Assembly (NCBI GenBank): GCA_030180135.1
Contig: CM058234.1
Location: 8,863,543-8,927,542, forward strand
Origin: Orychophragmus violaceus
Lineage: Eukaryota; Streptophyta; Magnoliopsida; Brassicales; Brassicaceae
Direction: 5' to 3'
DNA: 64,000 nucleotides
Every line of letters starts with the position of its first letter. Positions within the stretch are counted from its first letter, which is position 1. The notes beneath the pieces were generated by a model, which had not been told where the DNA came from, made no database searches, and saw only the letters and a program-made list of their open reading frames with translations. Positions 1 through 8,555 of this stretch are shown piece after piece. The translations under genes and the position numbers were made by a program.

Positions 1-580
1 TTCAGTGCAGGTAATCATAGGTTACTCCATTGTGCTTCATTCCAGTCACTATAGACTCAAAGTGCTCTATGTGGTCCATATGATGCTCATGTGGAGATCC
101 GCTGAAGATACGCTGTCCCATAAGTGTGTAGTACAAGGTCTTCAGCTCGAAGTCATAACGTGAAAACGCAGGAGGTACAATCGCAGACCTATTAGCATAG
201 AACTCATCGGGTCAATTGTAATCAGCTAGTGTCCTCCTAGCAAGAGGATTAGGAGATGGATCAGGTACTCTAGGAGGCTCATCAGCTCGTGGATTTCCTT
301 GTCCACCTTGAGCTTCCCCATTAGGTTGAACAACCTGCCTCTGAGGCTCAGGAATGACATTACCTTCTTCATCAAGTCTCTGACCAAGCTCATTGCAGAC
401 TTGGTTCTCCGCATTTCTCAGAACACCTTCAGCATATTTAATTAGGATCACAGGATTGGTGCTAGCCATCTTAACCAACTTCTGGGCTTTCCTGTTCTCT
501 CTCTCTAGCTTTGCAAGCTCTTTAAGTTCAAGATTCACGAGCTCTTTATCCGGATTACTTCTCAAGTCATGATCAATCAT
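1..580 (-). pseudogene. gag: Athila-like gag, N-terminal part, broken and partial
   Basis: Gag (capsid-type structural protein) of an Athila element, reading leftwards from an ATG at 580. The protein starts MIDHDLRSNPDKELVNLELK and matches the plus-strand gag at 4533-5415 almost residue for residue, including LADYN, then PDEFYANRSAIVPP and HMDHIEHFE. After LADYN there is an in-frame TGA near 212 where the other copy has Ile. The same frame stays recognisable to about position 10, so this is a decayed copy, not a short protein. The rest lies beyond the window. Not expected to make functional Gag. Confidence 0.85.
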
Positions 581-600
581 AAAATGTTCTGTTCACGCAG

Positions 601-690
601 GTGTGTCGATCGATGCAGGGAGAGCGTCGATCGATGCAAGTCGAGAACTTGTGTCGATCGACACTCATGACCGTGTCAATCGTTCAAATG
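601..690 (-). repeat. Cluster of paired TCGATCGA-type motifs in Athila leader
   Basis: Four copies of a 12-16 nt motif (TCGATCGATGCA twice, TCGATCGACAC, and a decayed GTCAATCG) lie between the primer site and gag. Copies are separated by about 10-20 nt. The same paired motif recurs in other Athila and Copia parts of this window (see findings). Function unknown. Confidence 0.8.
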
Positions 691-797
691 CGATTCTAGG
701 CGTACCTAAAATGCAAGAAAAGAAAAATCAGTAACAAAAAACAAAAACAAAACCTAGTCTAAACCCTAAGTTCAAATCTATCGAAGACTCAAAAGAT

Positions 798-815
798 TCC
801 CCGGCAACGGCGCCA
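798..815 (-). other. Primer binding site (tRNA-Asp type)
   Basis: The plus strand reads TCCCCGGCAACGGCGCCA, which matches the 3' end of plant tRNA-Asp. The minus strand is therefore complementary to that tRNA, directly downstream of the LTR end. It fixes the element orientation as minus. It is not a tRNA gene. Confidence 0.85.
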
Positions 816-821
816 AAAACT

Positions 822-1931
822 TGATATGCTCAGAGTTTAATTCCCTAATGTAAAATGCAAGTGCACATGCAATTGTAGCTAGTAGGGGTCGAACCACAGA
901 GACTCAAGACTCTTACGATAGATTATAGAAATTCAAGTTAAGATAGGCGATGCAAATCAGAAAGCAGTAATCAGAGCAGAAAGTAAATAAACGGTTGTAA
1001 GCAAGAAGACAAAGCGTCACGTCAAGGGAGTTCTCAGAAAATCAGGAACACATGCTAATCAATCGGGATCTAATTAAGAACTGTCTAGAACTAGAATCAC
1101 AAATTATAACAGACCAAATTTCGTTGCGAATCCTAGAGTTTTAAACAAGAATTAATCTCAGGTTCTTTCGTTCACAATTCTCCTAAGCCAAATTTCTTTG
1201 AGAATAGTCAAATTTCTCATCTAGGTTATTTCTAATTAATTAATCAACTGTCGTTGCAGAAATCAACCTAACATCAATAATCTAAGTAGCTAATTCAGAT
1301 TAAGCATTAAGAACAACCATAGATGAAGAACTAACAGATATGAATCCCTACAGATTGATCAACCTATAATTCCATGAAATCCCCTGTGAGAATCCCTAAA
1401 CCTAACTGGTAAACTACTCAGACATGATCAATGGAACAGAAATCATAAAGAATAGAAAACCGAATAACATAAAATAGAATAAGAAACTGGAGTTCAAAAT
1501 CTCTTCTCTCTCGAGTACAAGATCAGTCCCTAAATCTCTCAAAGTAAATTAATGCGTAGCCTAAACAAGTGGCTAAAAACCCTAATATAATGATCTAAAC
1601 TCGGCTGGGGCTTCTTTGTAATTATGAAAAACTTCTTGGTTTTTATGAAAATTCTACAAATCTTCATTAAACTACCGAGAAAAGTCCATCTCGCACATGT
1701 GTTGATCGATGCACAATGTGTGTCGATCGACACAAGCATCTGGTATCGGCAGTGACTTGTTCTTCTCGGGAAAATGCTCCAAATAGCTCCAGAATGCGTC
1801 ATAATCTTCAAATCTGCTCCAAACGTGCCTAGACCTGTAAACACACATAATAGTACTCCAAAAACACTCTAAAAGACTCGATAACAAATACATCTACCAT
1901 GGTTGAAAGTCCTAAAAACCATGATATATCA
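822..1931 (-). repeat. Athila 5' LTR, 1110 bp
   Basis: The LTR is bounded by TGATATATCA (minus-strand start, at 1931) and ATATCA (end, at 822), next to the primer site. It aligns in inverted orientation with the LTR at 3118-4290, sharing the AGGTTGATTTCTGCAACGA-type segments and the terminal blocks. It contains a TCGATCGA motif pair at about 1703-1738 in the U3 side. Length is typical for Athila (1-2 kb). No coding sequence is recognised in it; the small open frames in it are not conserved in the other copy. Confidence 0.85.
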
Positions 1932-3117
1932 TCGCCATGCATCGATCAACACGGTCCTGTGTGTCGATCAACACAAAGGTCACATACGGTGGATTTTACC
2001 ATATTGATTGCGGTTCAGGCATCGATTATTCTCAAAACCGCGAATGAGCAAATACGATATATGTCGATTGACACACATGTGGCAACGATTGACACAATGC
2101 CACCGAGCCCAAGCTTTTTCCAATATGTTCATTCTGATTCTTATTTCTCACCGAGCCCAAGCTTCTATAACACTTCGGATAGTGTTGTTTAGGTGTGGGG
2201 GAGGTAGCTACTGACACATCGTTTTCTGTTTTCTTAGAGTCAGTTGTGTCTATTTTATTGAGTCAAAATTGAGTAGGAAACAAGGATTTTTTGAGGATAT
2301 CACTACACTTGCAGGAAATTAAGTGACCATTGGATGAGCTTGCAGATGATCTCTGACTATTAGAAAACCCAACTCAGATCAGCCTATTGAGGACAACCAT
2401 ATCACTTCAGGTATTTAGAGAATCCATTATTGAATTCGCACTTAACTTGACTTAATTTTTCTCACCTAGGGGCTTGGTATACTTTGAGTCGGATTCCTCT
2501 GTTAGTTCTGACACAACTTGTAAACTTGTCTAAGTAAGGTTCCCTTCTCCCCTTCCTTGAAAGTAACAAAAAAAGAGAGATAAACTGAGGATAAGCTAAT
2601 AGCTTCGAAATGGTCGCGGGAGTGGTAGAGACCCATATTACCTCATGTGCATCCATGGAAATATGTCCAAAGTAATACCCCAAATAAAAAGGGAAGAGCA
2701 CTGATAGAAAAAATAAGATGATACCCAATGGGGAAAAATCAGCTTCTAAGGAAGGAAAGGAGAAGAAAGGAACCATAAAACGTTAATATGGTTGTCAAGT
2801 GCTAATAGAGTAAAATTCCATGTGTTCTTTGATCAATACTCCCTAGGTGAGACCTCACTTATTAGATTACAGAATTCAGTGTGGTGAAATTGAATGCTCT
2901 GGATATGATTGTGGAGTTTACTCAAGACAATTGCTAAGTGTGGAAAAGTATATGTTGGTCTTGATGTCTGCAGGTTCATTTTTCATGTGGCTTACTAAGG
3001 GGAATCTGAGTGTAGTACTTCAACGATGAAACGAGTTTTTGAAGTTTTCGAACTTCTTCTCCTGATCTTGGTTTTCTGTTTGCTTGAAGGCAAGCAAAAG
3101 CTAAGTGTGGGGGAGTT
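1932..3117 (+). mobile_element. Athila-like 3' internal non-coding region with polypurine tracts
   Basis: About 1.2 kb with no convincing coding sequence. It ends in a purine-rich tract (AAGTGTGGGGGAGT, 3103-3116) immediately before the LTR start at 3118, the expected polypurine tract for plus-strand priming. A second similar tract lies at 2191-2207 (AGGTGTGGGGGAGG). Decayed TCGATCGA-type motifs occur at 1939-1975 and 2061-2095. Athila elements are known to have a long untranslated 3' stretch before the 3' LTR. I infer this is that stretch, and that the LTR at 3118 was originally the 3' LTR of this piece. Confidence 0.6.
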
Positions 3118-4290
3118 GATATATCATGGTTTTTAGGGTTTTTGACCATGGTATATGTCTTTGTTATCAAGTCTTTTAGTGTGTTTTGAGTCCATTCAGG
3201 TATTTTACATGTTTAAATATGTTTGAAGCATATTTGGTCATTATGGCGCATTCTAAAGCTATTTGGAGAGTTCGTGCGAGAGAGAAGAAATCAGAGGCGA
3301 TATTGGATGCTTGTGTCGATCGACACCACATCAGCATCGATCGACACACATCGCGATTAGATAATTCTCGCCGAGTTAATGAAGATTTATGAAAATTGCA
3401 TCTTGGCCCAGAAGTTTCTCATAATTACAAAGAAGTTCAAAACATGTTTAGACTATTATATTAGGGTTTTTGGACACTTGTTTAGGCTACATTTTTCATA
3501 TGTTTTACTTATCATAGATTGAAAGATTTTGGGGCTGGTCTTGTACTCGACAGAGAAGAGATTTCGAACCCTTGTTTTTCTATCCCTTTTATGCTATTTG
3601 GTTTTCTATTCATTATGATTTCTGTTTCATTGATCATGCCTGAGTAGTTGTCCAGTTAGGTTTAGGGATTCTCATTAGGGATTTCATTGAATATTAGGTT
3701 AATCAATCTGTTGGGATTCATACTTTCTAGTTCTTCATCATAATTCTTAATTTGAACTGGCCACTTAGATTATTGATGTTAGGTTGATTTCCGCAACGAA
3801 AGTTGGTTAATTAGCTAGACATAACCTAGATAAGCAATTTGTCTATTCGCAAAGAAATTTGGCTTAGGGAAATTGTGAACGAAAGAACCTGAGATTAATG
3901 CATGTTTCGAACTCTAGGATTTGCAACGAAAGTTGGCTTGCTAGGTTGCTAGACATAGTTAGTATTCGCAACGAAAGTTGGTCTGCTATATTTATGTGAT
4001 TCTAGTTCTAGAACCGTTCTTAATTTGATTCCGATTGATTAATTGCATGTATTCCTGATTTCCCGAGAACTCCCTTGACTTGACGCTTCACTTGGTTGAT
4101 TGCAAACCGCTTATTTACTTTCTGCATTGATTTGTTTACTGCTTTATTCACTGCTGCTGCTTAGCTCAATTCGAACTTCTATAGTTTATCGTAAGATTCT
4201 TGAGTCTCTGTGTATTTGGTATCCTATATACTACTAGACACGTCTGTGCACTTGCAGTGTAGCTCTAGGGATTAAAACTCGAGCATATCA
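3118..4290 (+). repeat. Athila LTR, 1173 bp, plus strand
   Basis: Starts TGATATATCATGG after a polypurine tract and ends GCATATCA before a primer site. It therefore has 3'-LTR context on its left and 5'-LTR context on its right. It carries a clean TCGATCGACAC pair at 3315-3348. It is homologous to 822-1931 (inverted), to 5416-5603 and to 41387-41913. The uninterrupted sequence GGCCACTTAGATT here shows exactly where the CACTA element later inserted in the sister LTR. Confidence 0.88.
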
Positions 4291-4296
4291 AGTTTT

Positions 4297-4314
4297 TGGC
4301 GCCGTTGTCGGGGG
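4297..4314 (+). other. Primer binding site (tRNA-Asp type)
   Basis: TGGCGCCGTTGTCGGGG lies 6 nt after the LTR end and is complementary to the tRNA-Asp 3' end apart from one T for C. It marks minus-strand DNA synthesis start for the plus-strand Athila element. Confidence 0.85.
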
Positions 4315-4429
4315 CTCTTTTGAGTCTTTGATAAATTTAATTTAGAATTTAGACTAGGCTGTTTTTATTCTACTAATTTATTTTGTGTTTTCTCAGTTTT
4401 GCGTTTCAGGTTCGACGAAGAATCGCCCT

Positions 4430-4516
4430 GCGTTGATCGACACCCGCTTGGAATTGATCGACACACTGGTGATCAGCTACGATCGACGCACTACTGGCGT
4501 CGGTCGACACACTTGC
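4430..4516 (+). repeat. Cluster of TCGATCGACAC-type motifs in Athila leader
   Basis: Four diverged copies (TTGATCGACAC twice, ACGATCGACGC, TCGGTCGACAC), 20-25 nt apart, lie between the primer site and gag. This mirrors the cluster at 601-690 in the other Athila element. Confidence 0.75.
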
Positions 4517-4532
4517 ATGAACGAGACAGTTT

Positions 4533-5415
4533 ATGCCTGATCGCATACTAAGGAGTAATTCGGACACGGAGCTCGTGAATCTCGGACTTGAGGAGCTTGC
4601 AAAGCTAGAGAGAGAGAACATGAAAGCTCAGAAATCAGTTAAGATGGCGAATGCAAATGCTGTGATTTTGATTCGCGATAAACATGGTGTTATGAGAGAT
4701 GCAGAGAACCATGTCTGCAATGAGCGTGGTCAGAGACTTGATGCAGATGGTAATGTCATCCCTGGAGCTGAACAGCAGATTGTTGATCCTAATGCATAAG
4801 CTCAAGGTGGAGGAGCAGGTAGACAAGGAAATCCACGAGTTGAAGTGCCACCTAGAGCACCAGAGCCTCCGGCTATGAGGACACTAGCTGATTACAACAT
4901 ACCTGATGAGTTCTATGCTAATAGGTCTGCGATTGTACCTCCTCCTTTTGCACAGAATGACTTTAAGCTGAAGACTTCTTACTATACCCTTGTGGGACAA
5001 CATCTCTTTCATGGACTCCCACATGAGCATCCTATGGATCACATAGAGACATTTCAGTATTTGGTTACTGGAATGAAGCACAATGGAGTGAGATATGACT
5101 TCCTGCACTGCAAGCTTTTTCCTCACTCTCTTGGAGGAGAACCTGCAAATTGGCTGAAGCAGATTCCACCTGGGACTCTGACTACTTGGGATGCAGTGAA
5201 GAGGAAATTTCTAAGGAACTTTTATGATAATGCTAGATCTGATCAGATGAGAGAGGATCTTCTACAAATAAAACAAGGACCTACAGAGGCGCTGAAAGCA
5301 ACATGGGTGAGGTTTAAGATGTACAAGCGAGATTGCCCTCATCATGGTTTCTCTGAATTTCAGTTGTTGGGCATTTTCTTAAGAGGAGTTGATTTGTGGT
5401 ATCAGATGGCTTTGG
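4533..5415 (+). pseudogene. gag: Athila-like gag, truncated
   Basis: Gag of the plus-strand Athila element. The ATG at 4533 opens MPDRILRSNSDTELVNLGLE. The frame has one stop, TAA at 4797-4799, where the sister copy has a Glu codon. It resumes in the same frame through PPRAPEPPAMRTLADYNIPD and then a retrotransposon gag domain (FPHSLGGEPANWLKQIPPGT, WDAVKRKFLRNFYDNARS). The frame ends artificially near 5415, where a deletion joins it to mid-LTR sequence, so the last residues of the open frame (after DLWYQMAL) are LTR-derived. Protease, RT and integrase are missing. The protein would lack the C-terminal half and is not expected to function. Confidence 0.88.
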
Positions 5416-5603
5416 TTTTATGCTATTTGGTTTTCTATTTGTTATGATTTCTGTTTCATTGATCATGCTTGAGTAGTTCTCCAATTAGGTTTAGAAATTC
5501 TCATTAGGGATTTAATGGAATATTGGTTTAATCAATATGTAGGGATTCATACTTTCTAGTTCTTTATCAAGGGTTAATCTTAATTCTTAATCTGAATTGG
5601 CCA
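5416..5603 (+). repeat. Athila 3' LTR fragment, left of the CACTA insertion
   Basis: From TTTTATGCTATTTGG onward this matches the middle of the LTR at 3118-4290 (from about 3588). It stops at GGCCA, where the CACTA element begins. The LTR continues at 41387. The 5' half of this LTR and most of the Athila internal region were lost by a deletion that fused gag to LTR. Confidence 0.85.
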
Positions 5604-5850
5604 CACTACAAGAAAAATGAATATTCTTAGCTCACGATAAATGTTATTATAAGTGATTGATAGCGTTTTTGAAATGGTTATGTCTGCCCCAGCTATAATA
5701 AGTCGGTCATATTTGATAGCGTTTTCGTCCGTGCTATTATATCTTTTACCTATGATAGCGATATATTCTTCTTGCTATTACTGGATCTACTTTAGCATAT
5801 TATCCGTGTTGTAATATATTTTATTATAGCACCATATTCGTGCTATATAT
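5604..5850 (+). repeat. CACTA left terminus and subterminal repeats
   Basis: The terminal inverted repeat begins at 5604. Behind it short motifs recur: GATAGCG at about 5670, 5720 and 5755, and GCTATTA/GCTATAAT at several points in both orientations. Subterminal repeat arrays of this kind are the transposase-binding regions of CACTA elements. The matching right-hand motifs (GTGCTATTACATTATGCTATT) are at 40490-40510. Confidence 0.7.
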
Positions 5851-6269
5851 TTTTAAATACTATTATTCAATTATTTTAAATTCTGTTTTTACACATTATT
5901 AATTAATTATAATTTTGTATTTGATTCAAAACATATTTAATAAATTATCAAAAATTACATTATAAATACCAAAAACATATCTACAGATTTCTAATGTATT
6001 CATAACATTGTTCTATTGTTTCTTCTTGGACACTTAGAGTTGCTTCCCAATTTGTCCCTTCCATCATCAACATTGTGATCCTCTTGAGAGTATTCTATGA
6101 AAAAGCTCTCCTCCTTGCAGTATTTTATCCTAAAACAAAAAGATAAAACGAAGCACTTGGTAAAACTCTTCAATAGTGATTTTCTAAACAAAGCCTAGAG
6201 TTCAAAGAGAGTTTACTCCATCACTATATAGACATTATCATGAAACAAGCATAACAAGATTATAGAACC
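5851..6269. other. CACTA internal sequence, AT-rich, no recognised gene
   Basis: AT-rich sequence. On the minus strand 6000-6120 there is a short open stretch (KYCKEESFFIEYSQEDHNVD) preceded by an AG acceptor-like site. It could be a captured exon or chance. I do not recognise it. Confidence 0.4.
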
Positions 6270-6490
6270 GAATCACTGTTGAAAGGAAAAGCCGTGGAAG
6301 TGTCTAAGCCATTTTTTATTTCATCCATAAACAGAGCCTTTGTTGGACCAACGATCATCTCAGTTGCAAATATTAAGAGGTTCAAGTACTGTTATAGAAA
6401 AAGAACATGTCCACAAATTTTGACAGGTTTGCAAGTACCAGGCGGTGAAACTAACCTATGGTAAGACGCTTCTTTTGTCCCCCTGATACA
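6270..6490 (-). pseudogene. Captured ABCG/PDR transporter fragment, signature-motif exon and next exon
   Basis: On the minus strand 6490-6453 encodes GVSGGQKKRLTIG, the ABC signature motif of the first nucleotide-binding domain of full-size ABCG (pleiotropic drug resistance) transporters. It is followed by a GT donor, an intron ending CAACTGAG, and an exon at about 6347-6289 encoding MIVGPTKALFMDEI then NGLDTSTAF (Walker B region). These plasma-membrane ATP-driven exporters normally run to about 1400 residues; only a small part is here. The upstream exons lie at 37879-38700, displaced by the retrotransposon inserted between Gly and Val of RRGVSGG. The retained intron shows capture at DNA level. 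Confidence 0.85.
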
Positions 6491-6601
6491 CCTCTTGATG
6501 CGGTCATCAGAACCAGACCAAACCAGGTGCTCACTGACTCAATCGCTAACTCAACCATTTCGTCAAGCAGCGCAAGGAAACCAAGAGAAGTCAAGGCCAC
6601 A

Positions 6602-7249
6602 ATGAGTTCTGATCCAACACAAGGCATAGGATTGATTATACATCCAACAATCAATCCTAAGAAGACATATGACCCAGGAGGAATCATAACACATGGAGAA
6701 AAGATTATGGAGCCGAGAAGATCTAACAAGGCATATGAGCTTATCTTAGCTCAAGTGGAGACCAAGGTCAAGACATCTAGCTCAGCTCATCATCAGCATG
6801 CCACTAAGAAGAATCATCTCCAAAAGATGACACAAGAAGGAGATACTAAAAAGGAGCTAACCATATGTAGCATCACAACTAGCTCAGCGGATAACATCAC
6901 GACTAGCTCAACAGACTTGCCATATATGGAAGCATTCACATTTGGAAGGTCAATTCTGCAGCAGACCTTTACTTATCAAAACTACAGTGTTTTGAGCTCA
7001 TTTCCATCAAGTCCAGACGTCCTTAGCTGCACAAGGCCACACAAGATTCTCCATAACTTCAACAAGTCACACTTACCATTTTTGGAGAAGAAAGAGATCA
7101 AACACCAACGGCTTCTTTCCAAGAATGAAAGCCACGAATTGTTTGTCAATCAAGCTATCCCAAGGATCCTTACTTATCCCTTAAAGCCATCCAGATACAA
7201 AGAAAGCAACAAGATCAAGGATCCTCACCATATTCAGCCTAACGGCTAG
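6602..7249 (+). CDS. Hypothetical 215-residue ORF inside the U3 region of the LTR
   Basis: Open frame from ATG at 6602 (MSSDPTQGIGLIIHPTINPK) to TAG at 7247-7249. Composition is Ser/Thr/Lys-rich with repeated SSA and ITTSS segments; no domain is recognised. The frame is open upstream to the LTR start and beyond. The copy in the right LTR (36785-37291) is cut short by one stop. An open frame this long in U3 is unusual but may be a relic of internal coding sequence trapped in the LTR, or chance. No evidence of expression beyond its position. It lies upstream of the LTR TATA box, so the LTR transcript from the same copy would not contain it at its 5' end. Confidence 0.3.
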   Translation: MSSDPTQGIGLIIHPTINPKKTYDPGGIITHGEKIMEPRRSNKAYELILAQVETKVKTSSSAHHQHATKKNHLQKMTQEGDTKKELTICSITTSSADNITTSSTDLPYMEAFTFGRSILQQTFTYQNYSVLSSFPSSPDVLSCTRPHKILHNFNKSHLPFLEKKEIKHQRLLSKNESHELFVNQAIPRILTYPLKPSRYKESNKIKDPHHIQPNG

Positions 7250-7309
7250 TTTTCATTAAATGTCGATTTGTTTCTTGTTCAAGGTCAATATGACCGTTTG
7301 TAAAAATCC

Positions 7310-7317
7310 TATAAAGG
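7310..7317 (+). promoter_or_regulatory. LTR TATA box of gag-only element
   Basis: TATAAAGG in the 5' LTR, conserved at 37493-37500 in the 3' LTR. It is well placed to start the element transcript roughly 30 bp downstream, leaving about 350 bp of R-U5 before the primer site. Confidence 0.6.
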
Positions 7318-7693
7318 CATAGTTTAGCTCATTGTATTATTCACGCTTTTCAATCTCAAAAATAATAGAACATTTCGTTTCTCTTTCAAAGTTATCTTTG
7401 ATTCATTTTGTCTTTAGAACTTCTTGAGTGATTCAACCGGTTCTACAGATTTTGTCTTTAGGTTCATAAGTGTGCGAAGCCTTAGTAATCTTTTGACAAA
7501 GGATTGAGTCCTGCTTTGAGTGATTCAAGCAGCCTTGATTCTCCACAGATTGAGAGAGTCAATCACACCCACCGATTGAGAGAGTCAATCATCCATTCAT
7601 TCCACCCATCTCGGCCAAGTAAGAGAGCTTTTAAGCCAGTGCTTGTCCTCCGTCAATCCATCGCTCATGCTTCCGCCTTGGGGCTGCATCATC

Positions 7694-7711
7694 TGGTATC
7701 AGAGCCGAAAG
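7694..7711 (+). other. Primer binding site (initiator-Met tRNA)
   Basis: TGGTATCAGAGCC lies 2 nt after the LTR end, the usual plant initiator-methionine tRNA complement. Confidence 0.9.
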
Positions 7712-8555
7712 GTTCCTAATCAGGTGTATTCTATCCTTATCCTTTCGGTTTTCATTGCATTTAGTTTCTTAATTTTCTGTTTTCATTTGCATCTTAAAAA
7801 CAAAAACCATAAAAAATTGTTTGTTTCATCATATTACTTAGTTTCTGATTTTGTTTGCATATTTTTTTTTTAAAAAGCCATAAAAATTGTTTTTCTTGCA
7901 TTTGATTCATCTATTCCATTATTTGCTTTGTTTTGCATCTTAAATTAAAAAAAGGTTTGCTTTGTGTTTCTTTTGATTTCTATTTCTTTGTTCTTAGTTG
8001 TTTCAAAAAGTTCAAAAAAGAAAAAGAAAAAGAGTTTTCATTGTTTTGATTCAATTTCTTAAACCACAAAAGCCAAAAAAGGTGTTCTTTCCATTTTTGT
8101 TTCTCCAAAAGATTTCGAAAGTTTTTGAACGAAGGCTCCATTTGAATTCGGTTTCCTTTTCCTGTCAACCCAAAAACGTCTGCTTAGTTTTCAAAAGAGG
8201 AAAGCACAATATTTGTTTTCAAAAAGGAAAGTTTGAATAAAAGCCAAGTTTCCTGTTCTTTGCAAACGAGTTTGAACTTACTCAATAATAAAGTATCTTG
8301 TGAACTTACAAAGACTCCATTTATACACTTTAAGCTTATTGTTTCAGGTATTGAATCAGTGACATGGAGGATAGAGAAGATTGAGAAGTAGACATGTATG
8401 GAAAGTACCACCCACCTAGGCACAAGAGTGCGTTCAAAAACCAGAGAGTTACTTCACACCATGTACCAGCTCAACGTCAGCTCACTGGTACAAGGAAAGC
8501 TACAGTCCAACAAACCAGCACAAGGCAGCCAACCACCTGAGCAAGAGGCTCCCTA
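7712..8555 (+). other. Leader of gag-only element
   Basis: About 840 bp, T-rich, with no long frame. From 8395 a short frame (MYGKYHPPRHKSAFKNQRVT) runs to a stop at about 8537 in a different frame from the downstream gag. It may be the lost N-terminus of gag after a frameshift. Confidence 0.55.

Larger units (their letters stand above)
1..1931 (-). mobile_element. Athila-like Gypsy retrotransposon, 5' part, minus strand, cut by window edge
   Basis: Read on the minus strand the order is LTR (1931 to 822), tRNA-Asp-type primer binding site (815-798), a leader with paired TCGATCGA-type motifs, and a gag reading frame running off the left edge. This is the 5' half of an Athila-type LTR retrotransposon. 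The LTR begins TGATATATCATGG and ends ATATCA, the same termini as the plus-strand LTR at 3118-4290. The insertion boundary on the right is 1931/1932. No target duplication can be checked because the 3' end is outside the window. Family assignment rests on the gag, the primer site and the LTR match to the second copy. Confidence 0.85.
6496..7691 (+). repeat. 5' LTR of gag-only element, 1196 bp
   Basis: Starts TGATGCGGTCATCAG and ends GGGCTGCATCA. TATAAAGG at 7310-7317 is a plausible TATA box, placing U3 at 6496 to about 7340. The first part contains a long open frame (see 6602-7249). Confidence 0.92.

Noticed and set aside
798..815. tRNA gene
   Set aside because: Only the last 18 bases of tRNA-Asp are matched, in primer-binding-site position. 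No cloverleaf upstream.
6458..6601. Extension of the LTR ORF upstream to 6458
   Set aside because: That part is antisense ABCG exon outside the LTR, so the fused start is accidental.
6451..6729. 92-codon minus-strand ORF ending in RGVSGGQKKRLTIG as a single gene
   Set aside because: It is a chimera of antisense LTR sequence with the true ABCG exon. Only the last dozen residues belong to the transporter.
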